Assembly: GCA_037178975.1 (NCBI GenBank)
Contig: JASJZH010000004.1
Span: 806,001-870,000, forward strand
Source of the DNA: Oscheius tipulae
Taxonomy: Eukaryota; Nematoda; Chromadorea; Rhabditida; Rhabditidae
Direction: 5' to 3'
DNA: 64,000 nt
The notes beneath the pieces were generated by a model. That model was not told where the DNA came from and made no database searches. It worked only from the letters and a program-made list of their open reading frames with translations. The position numbers and the translations under genes were made by a program. Shown here in pieces: positions 47,801-57,731 of the stretch (the first letter of the stretch is position 1; each line of letters opens with the position of its first letter).

Positions 47801-49951
47801 AGCAAATTCAAAAAGTTTCAGTTTCTTCGATGAATTGGACAGAATACGAGCTGTCGGCTATCTACCAAGTGATGAGGACATTCTAGTAACGAGGGTCGAA
47901 TCGACTGGAATTCAAGAAATGTGCTACAATATCAAGACGGTCTTGTTCAGGTATAGTTTTGGTTTTCCAGCACGTCCCTAATGTGGAATGGAGACCTATT
48001 AACTTGCAATGTATACGAAGAAGCCTTGAAACATATATTTTCTGTAAGTTGGTGCGATTGCGAACAACCTCAAGCAGAGGAAGTTGCCACGTCATACCGT
48101 CGATAGCTTAGCTGGTAAAGTGGAGGGCTGTATAGTCTATTTCCAACGAAGAGCGGCAGTGGATCCTGTCACGAAAACCGCGGGTCCCGTCATGAAGCTC
48201 CCAAAAACCTATTTTTCGCTATTTTAGCCATTTTACAGGCCTTTTTTAGTATGTTTTGAGCTTGCCATCGATCTCAGAGTCGTTGAAAACCTACTTGACA
48301 CCAAAATCGGGAAAAAAAATTGGAATAAATTTTTACGTGGACGCCGTCATTATCATTTTTAAAGTGTCGAGCTATTTCAATGTTTTTGCTCAGTTGTTCC
48401 GTCAAAAAACCAGATAAGCAAAAAAAAAGTTTTGCACTTTGCGCTAATATTATTTAAATAAATGTGTGCGAAAGCAGTTAGTTCTTTAACATCTTTGTTG
48501 TAAATGGACTATAGAGCGGAGATCTAGCCAGTTCGGATATCCTTAGGCCGCTGGTTCGAATCCGACTCGACGGATGGCTTTTTTGTTTTTCTACAAGTGG
48601 AAAACCGGACCAATAGTTTTGCCGTAGGAAGTTGCTATAAACACGCGATGAAACATATAACAAAGAGACAGACTGACAAGGAGAAACAAGAACAGAAAAG
48701 ACAAGACATTTTCTAGTGTCTACGACATGCCCGGTCAGCGAAGTCAACGCCGAAAATGGCTCAACTATTTCCAAGACGTGGACGCCGTCATTTTCGTCTG
48801 TGCCGTGTCCGAATACGATCAAGCCATCCGAGAAGACAACAAGACTAATAGAATCTATGAGTCTGTCACTCTCTTCGAAATCATTGCCAATAGCCAATAC
48901 TTTGTGAATTCGCAGGTATGACTCTCTTTTTTTGGAAATAGGCAGAGTTCAGATAATTCTCTTCATGAACAAGAAGGACTTGTTCGTAGAAAAACTAGAT
49001 AGGAGCCCGATAAAGAACTACTTTGGGGGATTCAAAGGTCAGTTTTTTAAAAGCTAATAGGATCAAGGTGAAACCTCAAAAATACTAAAATTGTCCAACT
49101 TGACATCTAACACTTGCCAGAATTCCGATAAGATAAAATTTCACGACAACCCGAGCACTGGAAGCGGGGAAAAGCTTCCTTGGTATGAAGCATAACTTTT
49201 CACTAAATATGATTATTTCACATTAACTAACGGAACATTGTTCGTTCTATACTCCTGTCATGTATCGTATTCAGTGAAACAAATTGTTTTCAGTTCAGAA
49301 CACCTACGCAAATGGAATGCGCTACTTCAGACGGATGTTCTTTGAAAAGACGCTGAAATGGGAAGGAGAGAGACGTCTTCATGTCCATGAAACTTGTGCT
49401 ACTGACACTTCACAGGTACTTGCGTTTTCACTGTGATTTGGGAGAATGATAAGCGTGGATACCAGTAATACTCTTGGTCAAGTCTATATTTATGGTAAGC
49501 GTCAAACATATTGTGCAAACAGCCTAGTGTGCTAGCAGAATTTGCAGAATTTCACACTTTTTTCGTTTCAAGCAAGCTTGATGTCGAGAGAAGGTTGGAT
49601 TCTGAGATACTAGCCCTCCAGAGAGTTTGTAGTAATAGCTCTACTTTTGCTCAAACCGTGGCACTAACTTCTTATGTTTCGAGACAAGTAGATGTGTTTG
49701 ATAAATAAAGTAGACTCGTTCCAGTGATCACCGAGGTGTGCAAAAGTACCGTATGCCCGAAAGACGCAAGCGCGGCAATTTGCGCACCAACTAACCATAG
49801 GCGTCGATACATAGCCATTTTCTTCGCGGGGTATTGTACATATCGCTAGGTCAGAAAGGCAAACACGTTGAATTTTCAGCTCAGTGCTGCCCTGGCGGAA
49901 GCCACAGAACACGTGGTCACAATTCAGTTGGAGAAGGCTGTTCTCATATGA
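44863..49951 (+). CDS. Divergent G-protein alpha subunit with acylated N-terminus, 346 aa
   Basis: Exons: 44863-44953, 46174-46216, 46695-46836, 47108-47167, 47211-47308, 47822-47950, 48717-48915, 48953-49037, 49294-49415, 49880-49951; all phases agree. MGCCESS is a good N-myristoylation plus palmitoylation signal, so membrane attachment is expected. G1 is canonical GAGESGKS (31-38), then TILKQMRIIH. Switch I is RVESTGI (169-175), with Ser where the Mg-binding Thr normally sits. Switch II is DMPGQRSQRRKW (191-202): the invariant DVGGQ has become DMPGQ, although the catalytic Gln is kept. G4 FMNKKD (258-263) and G5 TCATDT (316-321) are canonical. The C-terminus VTIQLEKAVLI resembles Gi/o tails but lacks the Cys four from the end. 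Introns carry a palindromic element (intron 2), an interrupted tRNA gene (intron 6), a family B repeat (intron 9) and many 21U-type motifs. Probably a nematode-specific, sensory-type subunit. Confidence 0.92.
46232..46660. repeat. Nested palindromic element in G-alpha intron 2
   Basis: Core inverted repeat 46275-46585: CAGAACGTCACGTTTTCCTT at the left, its reverse complement at the right, with further matching blocks (TAGTTCGGG, TATAGGCTTAG, GCTATACCATTATCTGATG against the right half). Outer half-copies of AACGTGACGTTCTGCACCC type lie at 46232-46250 and 46640-46660, so one copy seems inserted in or flanked by another. Non-coding, MITE-like. Confidence 0.75.
48096..48574 (+). tRNA. tRNA-Tyr (GTA) gene split by an inserted element
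   Basis: 5' half from 48096: acceptor CCGTCGA, A-box TAGCTTAGCTGG, anticodon arm GAGGGCTGTA (anticodon GTA at 48129-48131). 3' half 48539-48574: ATCCTTAGGCCGC, B-box GGTTCGAATCC, acceptor TCGACGG and discriminator A. Removing the 380-bp element at 48132-48511 and one TA restores CTGTAG, then a 24-nt intron, then ATCCTT: the normal layout of an intron-bearing tRNA-Tyr gene. As it stands, position 37 is T, not a purine, the intron would be about 406 nt, and the A- and B-boxes are over 400 bp apart. The T stem also has a C-A mismatch. Probably inactive. It lies in intron 6 of the G-alpha gene, same strand. Confidence 0.85.
48132..48511. mobile_element. 380-bp MITE-like element with TA target duplication
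   Basis: Terminal inverted repeats of about 20 bp: left TAGTCTATTTCCAACGAAGA, right (reverse complement) TAGTCCATTTACAACAAAGA. Flanked by TA at 48130-48131 and 48512-48513, the target duplication expected of Tc1/mariner-type elements. No coding capacity; the interior is AT-rich and carries no other repeat family I could identify. Confidence 0.8.
49734..49852 (+). repeat. Dispersed repeat, family B, copy 2 (G-alpha intron 9)
   Basis: Matches 17111-17225, including GCGGCAATTTGCGCACCAAC. Lies just upstream of the last G-alpha exon. Confidence 0.75.
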
Positions 49952-50510
49952 TTTTCTTCGCCTTCTTTCAACCTTCACACCTCCCTCAAAACTGTATCAA
50001 GTACCGATCAACCTCACATTTCCATTGTCTGTCTTTTGAGTGATCTCATTATTGATCAACAAGGTTTATACAGAAATATTACTACGTTTCATTACCCACA
50101 GAAGTTGATACCAAAACGTATCAGATTTTGTTGCTACTTGATCCAAAGTTGAAACAGAAGTGATCTTACTGAATAGAAGACTCAGAGACGAAGATGTGTC
50201 AATTTTGTTTCGGAGATAGTAAATAGTCAATCTTGATCTCGCTGTGGAATTCAAAAAAAATATCTTAGCAAAATGGTATCGTACAGTGAGAAAATGAAAC
50301 AAGAAAACCAAGAAGAGTCAAAGCGAAAGTATCATTCCTATTTTGTTTCAAATTTTGAATATAGTCAGGGATTGTCTTCACATGTAGTAAATCTTACAGT
50401 CTATGTATCTGTCTCTCACCTATGTTCTAGTTTTAAGGACTAGTTTACTACTCACTGACCAAACTAATCTTTTTTTTCCAAAGTTTATTCGCTTTTCACT
50501 ACACAACTTT
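49952..50510. other. Intergenic between convergent genes
   Basis: No gene. Three 21U-type motifs (about 50150, 50294, 50344). Minus-strand AATAAA (50484-50489) belongs to the gene at 50511-50892. Confidence 0.55.
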
Positions 50511-50892
50511 TTACTTCGGAATGTAGCCGGGCAGCCAGGTGATGAGAAGTTCGTCAGGGACTTGGAATTCGCCGGCCAGGTAGCCATGAATGATCTAAAC
50601 ATTAGTAGATTTTCGTGAATCTAACATCTGTCTGTTTCTGTCGGTTTCTCACCTTCATGTTCCGCATTCCCTGCTGCACATATCTTTCCTCCTTCTTCTC
50701 TACAAAACACTCTCCAATCCTCGAAATTTCCTCCTGGATTGTGTCATAGACGGCCGAGCTGGCTGCAGAGCTCTGAGAGATCATGGATTCTCTTCGGAAA
50801 TTGGAGAGCGAGGCCAAGGTCAGAGCCGAAGCCGAGCGCTTCAGCTGCTTGACATTGGTCAGGGTAGGAAGGAAGTCCCAGTCGAAGGGCAT
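50511..50892 (-). CDS. Unknown 107-aa protein, two exons
   Basis: Minus-strand exons 50653-50892 and 50511-50594, joined in phase 0 across a 58-nt intron (GTGAGA to TTTAG). Product starts MPFDWDFLPTLTNVKQLKRS, then a Ser-rich stretch with possible phosphorylation sites (SNFRRESMISQSSAASSA), a charged helix (IQEEISRIGECFVEKKEERY) and a more globular end (GYLAGEFQVPDELLITWLPG). No signal peptide or membrane segment, so probably cytosolic. A minus-strand AATAAA 22 nt past the stop supports the model. I do not recognise the family. Confidence 0.7.
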
Positions 50893-51499
50893 TTTGGATG
50901 TCAGTTTCTGAAAAACACAGCTGGAAAATGTTTTTAGGAGGGGTTAAGGGAAAAGAGGTAATGCGAAGGATGGTATTTGCACGAAACATCTGTCATAACG
51001 CGAAAAATTTCAGCTAATAGGTCCTGAAAACTTACTAATTCTCTAGTGAATTCGAGGGAAAGGATGAAAAATCTTTCAATGAACGGATATAAGAAGGAGA
51101 AAACACGCGGATCGATAGTATGGCGGGCTCAGATCAGTTAAACCAGTGAAGTAGTTTACCAAAGCAATAGGTTTTTTCAAGTGACTGTTTCTTCCAAAAT
51201 ATTTTTTATTGGAAGAATGTAAGGAGCAATGGAAAGTCTGGTGCAATACCTTTTGAATGACCGCTTACACGCCAAGAAATAGACAAGCAAAACAAACTTT
51301 GCTTCTTGAAAGCTGCACAAAGCTAAATGTTTCAAGGATGCCATAAAAAGAAGCGTGATGTTGGTTTCTTGGTTACATGGATCCCCTTCCAATAGTCCTC
51401 ATTTTCTCCTTGACGAACAAAGAGATACACTACACACACACACTAAATTAAGAATACAGCAGCTGATGTAAGACATTTAGAACGTATATGTGGCTGTTC
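50893..51499. other. Intergenic, last 21U-type motif before the transposon-rich zone
   Basis: No gene. One 21U-type motif at about 51327 and a short CA microsatellite at 51433-51445. Confidence 0.5.
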
Positions 51500-51681
51500 A
51501 AAAAGATGTAATTGCTCGCCTAGAATAACGTTGCTTCCTAATTGCTCTGCTGAAATTGAAGAAGAAGATCTACCTCGACAATTTGCAAGTGGACTACCTT
51601 CTACTTTCCATCACCAACTAGAGGGCAACCATCTATTTCGTCTACGAGGAACGCCTGGAACGCGTAGACTAGCCCGTACCA

Positions 51682-52434
51682 ATGACTCAAAGCCGATTTC
51701 TCACTATTGGAGCTATTAACGCCAGAACATTGTCTTCAACCGCACGACCGATTGAATTGGATGAGACCTTGGAAAAGTTCAACTGCGACATCCTCGTTGT
51801 ATCGGAAGCTAGAATTACCAGAAAAGGATCTTTCACATTCACATCTTCGCAAAGGATAGTGTTTCACTCTGGTGGCCGAACTACTGCTCATGGTATAGCC
51901 TTCATTACCACCCCCGAAGTCGGAAAGTCTGCTGATTTTTATCCTAGGAACGACCGTATAGCTGCCCTTCATTTGAAAACGGAAAAGGTTTACATTATCG
52001 GATGCTATGCTCCTACAAGCACCTATACAGATGATGAGTACGATAGTTTTCTTGAGCAAATTGAACAGGAAATAAGGAAATGCCCAAAGAACGCTACCCC
52101 ATTCATAGCAGGAGATTTCAATGCCAAGATCCAACGACGTGACGGAAATGAAAAACCAGTAGGAAAATACTGTGGAGGAGACGGAAATCAACGTGGGACA
52201 ATGCTTATCGAATTTGCTATGAGAAAAGATATGAAAATATAGAATACTATGTTTCGAAGGAAGAAGAGCAAACTGTGGACTTGGAGGAGCCCAAACGGAC
52301 AAGTTTTCAATCAAATTGGCTTCATGCTGTCGTCTACAAGAATCAAAGTGGTCAACTGTTTTACTCATAGCTCCTTCCAATTTGATTCTGATCACCGGCT
52401 TATCGTTGCTCATGTCAAAACTACTCGAATTCAA
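51682..52434 (+). pseudogene. LINE endonuclease domain, frameshifted
   Basis: Frame 51682-52242 encodes NARTL, VSEARI and AGDFNAK, typical of the exonuclease-endonuclease-phosphatase fold used for target nicking. The terminal catalytic block FDSDHRLIVAHV appears in another frame at about 52380-52416, so at least one frameshift lies between them. Confidence 0.8.
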
Positions 52435-53880
52435 AGGAAAAGGAGGAAGCCTAAACTACACTTACGATTCAGTAGGAGACAATATGTTAACAACGTCCAG
52501 CTGCTTGGTGAACCTCAAAACTCTTTTGCAGATTCTGCTACTAATTCATACACAATACTACGTGCGTATACAGAAACGGCTGCTTCGAACTGCTGGCAAG
52601 ACATTCCTAAAATCAAATGGATAAGCGATCATACCAAGGACCTCATGGCCAGAAGACATTTTTTCAAGGGAAATCCTCTGATGGCTCACGAATACAAAAA
52701 TGCTTGTTCTCTAGCACGGGTTGAATTACAACAGGACATTGCTAATAGGAAGGAAGAGAGGATTAAAGAAGCTATCATCCATGGAAAAGGAATAAAAGAC
52801 CCCGATAGTATTCTCCCTGACATGTTGAGTCTGGCATCGGAACAACTCTCTCCAGTAGTTGCTGCTTTACTCAATGGCTCTTCACGTAGAGATGATGTTC
52901 CAACTGGGCTTTGTGAATCTTGGATGAAACTGATACATAAAGGAGGAGGTTCTGAAGAATTGGGAAATTTTCGACTTTTATCGCTACTACCTACTGTCTT
53001 GAAGGCGTGCACAAAAGTCATTTTGATGAGGATGAATTCGAAGACTATAGTCAAAGCGGCTTTCGCAAAGGTTTTCAACGATGGATCATGTTCATGCTGT
53101 CAAGCAAATCGCCGAAAGATGCACAGAATATTCAACTTCTATCTACTTTGCATTTGTCGACTTTTGCAAAGCTTTTGACTCTATCGAATGGAATGCAGTC
53201 TGGAGCACATTGTCCTTGGCTGGAGTCAAAAAGGAATTAGTGATTATGCTACAACGAATATACGAATCCTCGAACACATTCATTATTGTCAACAAGGAAA
53301 AAGTAGCTGTGGACTTCCGGAAAGGAATACGCCAAGGAGATACTCTCTCTTCACTGTTGTTCAACTGCGTACTCAGGAGTATTATCCGCTAAATCGACTG
53401 GGAAGAGAATGGAATAAAAATTGATGGAAGACAGCTGACAAGTCTAGAATACGCAGACGACGTTACCATTGTCGGAAAATCTCGACCCGAACTGGAGAAA
53501 ATGCTCCGAAAACTGATGGATACAGCCGAGCAAGTTGGCCTACGAATTAACGACAAGAAGACGATTCTGCTTACGAACTGTACTACAACAAGGGCACCCA
53601 TCTCAATCAATGGGCTGAACTTTGCTTTCAAAGATGAAGCGAAATATCTCGGAGTCTCAATTTCTCTCCCATTGGACCACCATAGGGAGATTGATTGCGC
53701 TGTCAGAAGAGGATGGTTGGCATGGAGTCAACAAGTGGTTAACAGATAGAACTATTTCTATGGACAAACGACGTCACCTTTTCAACTCCTGTATCACTCT
53801 ACCTATGGCTGTGAAACTTGAACGCTCAAAGAACAAGATAGGGAACGTCTGAAAGTCGTTCAAAGAAAAATGGAGAGACT
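52435..53880 (+). pseudogene. LINE reverse transcriptase domain, broken
   Basis: Blocks in order: SGFRKGF, FVDFCKAFD, GIRQGDTLSSLLF and the catalytic YADD (YADDVTIVG, about 53450). The frame shifts near 53050 and an in-frame TAA occurs at 53390-53392 right before IDWEENGIKI. The region between the endonuclease and RT core is shortened. Thus no functional polymerase is expected. Confidence 0.82.
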
Positions 53881-54404
53881 TTTTGAAGCAAAATTTTGAT
53901 AGATGCTGGTGGAATGACCCAAGTGAAGATTGGAAACGAGTCATTGACCATCATAGATAATTCTACGATTTGGAACAAAATAAAATAAATAAATGTGGCA
54001 GTTCAATTTGAACTGGTTTGGAAATCAGTTCAAATTGATCGGAAAGGAAAAAGTGAGAAAATTTTTCGAGAAAATCGTTGATTTAGATATTATTTTTGCC
54101 CCTTTTTGTGAAATATTACCAATAAGAACAAACTGATAGTAGTGAATCTAGTTTATTAGTAAAAATCAAACAGAAACATCTTTCTTTACTAAAGCGCAAT
54201 GGTGTCCATCCGTCCGTCTGTCTGTCATGGTGTCCGCACAATTGCATGTCAACACTAATACCCAAAGGTGAATAGAAAAACAAATTGTTAAAACTTCTGA
54301 AATTGCTCAAATTTTCGCAAAAGCTTTTCCAAATTAAAACGCCTCTGTGCAACAACTACGTCTCCATCAAAATGTTAGTTTTTTTTCATTCTCTTATTAC
54401 TTAT

Positions 54405-57400
54405 CAGGAAGGCGGCACAACTTAGCCGAACTGAATACTTTCGCAATCGGCGCAAATCTGGAACGACGGAGGAGATAGAAGAGAAGAAACGTCTCGAGAG
54501 AGAGCGTAAACGGAAAACTCGCGTGAAACAATCCTCCGAGGAGGCGGCGATCCAACTCAAAAAGAGACGACTGACAAAACTAGAACAATGGCAAAAAATG
54601 GACGAGGATGAGAAAAATTCTCTCAGAGAGAGGGATCGTCTCGCTCATAAATCGCTACGTCTGAATACAAAAAGTTCGCTGTTATCGTCTAGGTCATGTA
54701 CTACTTCGAAAGAGTATGCTCAACGAGAACAGAATATCAATCAGAGAAGAAAACCGCTTTGCCCACCAAATCATGAGATCCGACATAACAGACGACGAGA
54801 GGGATACAGTTTGTGCTCAGAACGCAGCAGCGCATCAATTGACCAGAAACACACAGACTCCACAGCAGAGAGTCATTGTCAATGCTGTACATCGAGCAAC
54901 CAGACCCCATGTCTACATGAGTAACCAACTTGGATACGATCCGCCTCTAGTTCATTACATCAGCGAGATGAATAACCCGTACAGTCATTGCGGTGCTTTA
55001 TACTTCCCAGGTAATTCATTCTGTTGAACTCTTCCAATGATATTTTTTAACAGAACATCCTCGAAAAGCGGACGGAACTTTTTCTCCATGCTGCAGGAAT
55101 GGATCAGTCACTTTGGAACTCTTTAATCGTTATCCTCTCGAGCTGAAGGAGTTATTTTCCGATGGTCATGAGAAGTCAGAGAACTTTCTCAAAAACTGTC
55201 GTCAATTCAACATGGCTCTGTCAATCGCCAGCATGGACTGCGATACAAGTTTACTTATCTTTTTTTCTAACAAGTTTCCTGTTTAGATGAAGACGGTTGC
55301 TGGAAGAGGCCCGCAAGTGCTCAAAATTCATGGATCCGCCTACTACAGAACCGGCCCTGCCCTTCCAAACCAAGGTGTCAACCCGTCCTATGGTCAACTC
55401 TTCTTCATTGACGAGACTGCTGCCGCTGATCACAGAATCGCTCACCCTGCGAACAATAGATGTGACCCCGACTTGATACGGTATCTGAGCTCCTTTGTAC
55501 AGCAGAATCACGAGTATGCGGCTTCCTTCAAACTCCTACATGAAGTCTACGAAGAGAAGACGATCAAAGCTCAGCAGGAAAACCGTGGGATGGATGATGT
55601 TCGTCTGATCTTCGAGTCGACCAATACTCCAGATCCTCGGCGCTACAATGCGCCAAGAGTTGCAGAAGTTGCATTGGTATACGTTGGTCCAGATGGAGAA
55701 GTTCCTGCTCCGAAGAACTACAGCATTTACTGTCGAGGAGGCCAAGGCCTGAGAAAAATCCCACTCATTCACCGAATGCTCGATCCGTGTGTTTATCCTC
55801 TCTTCTTCATGGGAGGAGATTTTGGCTACCATCTGGGAAGGACACGCGATGTCACCGGTGTACAAGACAGAGTCACCCAGAAGAGACTCTCCCTCAAGGA
55901 CTACTACTCCGATTACCTGTCTGTCCGGAACGAGTTCAATCCTATACATCATGGTCAGAGGCTGTTCCAGCAATTTGTGGTTGGCTCATGGAGCAACATA
56001 GAACAGAACCGTCTTGAATTTATCAAAAACAATCTGGTCAGTCATTTATTTAATTTGCAAAGAGAGTAGCTTTAGGCCAAGCTGCGCTCTGAGCACTATT
56101 CTGCTCTTAGTGATTTCATAGCAGATGAAGCTGACGGACAATGTGGAGCCCGCGTCATGCTTCCGGCCACATTCACAAGCTCTCCCAGATATCTGATGTC
56201 ATCTTATCAAGGCGCGATGACAGTTACGAGCCGCCACGGAAAGCCAGATGTATTTGCCACTCTTACATGCAATCCGAAATGGAAGGAGATTGTCGACAAC
56301 TTGGAGCCCGGTCAAATTGCCAATGATCGCCCAGACATCGTTGCGAGGGTCTTCCGGATGAAACTAATCTGATTCAAGCAAGTTATCATTGGAATGGGAC
56401 ATCCGTTCGGTCGAGTCAAAGCCTTCCTGTTTACGGTTGAATGGCAGAAGAGGGGACTGCCACATGTCCATGCTCTTCTTACTCTAGAGTCCGATGACAA
56501 GCCAAGGACTGCTGCCGATGTCGACAGAATAATTTCCGCAGAACTTCTCGATGTTGCTAATAACCCGGAACAGCAACTGCTCTTTGAATAAGTGGTTTCT
56601 CATGCTTCACTGAGATTGTGGACCCGGATCTCCGTGCTGGGATGGAGACAAATGCTCCAAGAAGTTCCCGAAGAGTTTTCAAGCAGCCACCAACATTGAT
56701 GTAGCGGACAGTTATCCACTTTACAAGCGAAGAGATTCTGGAATCGTGGCCACAGTTGGAGAAGGAACAAATGCTAAAGTACGTTTTCATCATTATTTCT
56801 TAAACTTCTGATTCAGAGTTATAACAATCAGGCCGTAGTACCGTATAACGCATTCTTGCTCCAGATGTTTGACTGTCATCTGAATGTAGAGCTGTGCACG
56901 ACCATCTGTTCTGTCAAGTACCTTTATAAGTACATATATAAGGGAAATGATCGAGCCCGCCTCCGCCTCAGACAGCAGCATCGAGATGCAAATGGAGGAG
57001 TCGTTGATGAAGTTGAAGAGCATCTTGACACAAGATATTTTTGCCCTCCAGAGGCTTTTCATCGGACCTTCGCCTTCGATCTACACGGCAAAAGCCATGT
57101 CGTAATCCCACTATGTGTCCATGCTCACAATCAACAGACGGTCGTCTTCGAGGCTGGAAACCAATATTGTTGTTGAACACGACCTTCTTTTTCCACTTGC
57201 CAGAGTGCTGAAAAATTCTGAAGCTGTGGACAGATCAAAGGACACAACTCTTCTCGCCTTCTTTGCCTTCAACCGACATGAGTTCGATGCTCAAGGAAGA
57301 CTCCAAGAGCTCGGTCCCGTCGATCCACGAACTGGGACTTACAACAAGTATCCAGAGCATTTCACATTTGTCAAGGTAACTGATCGTTTTCTTTCTTAAA

Positions 57401-57700
57401 CAACGAATTTTTCAGGACTCTGGCAAGTGGAAAAAGAAGGCCGTGTTCAACAACAATATTGGTCGCATACATTCTGTCACACCGAAGCAACAAGAACGGT
57501 ATTGCATACGTCTCCTTCTTCTCCACACTACCGGCGCTACCTCCTTCCAAGAACTCTTCAATCTGAACTGAATCCAGTTTAACAATGCGTTCGATGCTGC
57601 CAAGGAACTAGAAGTCATCCAGAATGACAATCATTTTGAACAAGCCATGGTTGATGCGGACTTCTTCCAAGTTCCGAGCTCATCTTTGTCATGCTGTTAG
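54405..57700 (+). pseudogene. Helitron Rep/N-terminal region, broken
   Basis: Starts with an Arg/Glu-rich segment (RLERERKRKTR, KKRRLTKLEQWQK) common at Helitron N-termini. Frame 55287-56069 holds the Helitron-like N domain (RGPQVLKIHGSAYYRTG, PLFFMGGDFGYH). The HUH nuclease motif appears as RGLPHVHALL near 56450 and the Tyr motif as KYLYKYIYKG near 56920. At least two stops (about 56370 and 56589) and several frame changes break it. Confidence 0.78.
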
Positions 57701-57731
57701 CCTTCGATGAACCAGCGAATGTTCAAGCGAT

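Larger units (their letters stand above)
1..51333. promoter_or_regulatory. Dense field of 21U-RNA (piRNA) type upstream motifs
   Basis: The heptamer TGTTTCA (plus) or TGAAACA (minus) occurs about 119 times here by eye count, in roughly equal numbers on the two strands, mostly in introns and gene-free DNA. Approximate counts per 10 kb from 1 to 50 kb are 31, 17, 19, 26 and 22. About 12,700 bp of transposon-rich DNA to the right holds only about 6. Examples: plus 677, 1163, 1320, 1431, 1563, 1663; minus 386, 655. Chance expectation for the whole window at about 40% G+C is near 13. The core of the C. elegans type I 21U-RNA upstream motif is CTGTTTCA, so I infer a piRNA cluster with each motif driving a tiny Pol II unit. 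Of 18 plus-strand motifs checked, 7 have YRNT with its T 38-41 nt after the core, only slightly above chance, so individual 21U starts are not established. Confidence 0.72.
51500..53993 (+). mobile_element. Decayed RTE-like LINE retrotransposon, copy 1
   Basis: Contains an AP-type endonuclease frame then a reverse transcriptase frame and ends in AAATAAAATAAATAAAT, the short A/T-rich 3' tail expected of RTE elements. No long terminal repeats. The left end is uncertain; a frame at 51531-51719 may belong to it. Interrupted by frameshifts, an internal deletion before the RT core and in-frame stops, so non-autonomous. Confidence 0.85.

Noticed and set aside
51736-52434. 232-codon minus-strand open frame
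   Set aside because: It lies opposite the LINE endonuclease, which has clear motifs on the plus strand; antisense shadow.
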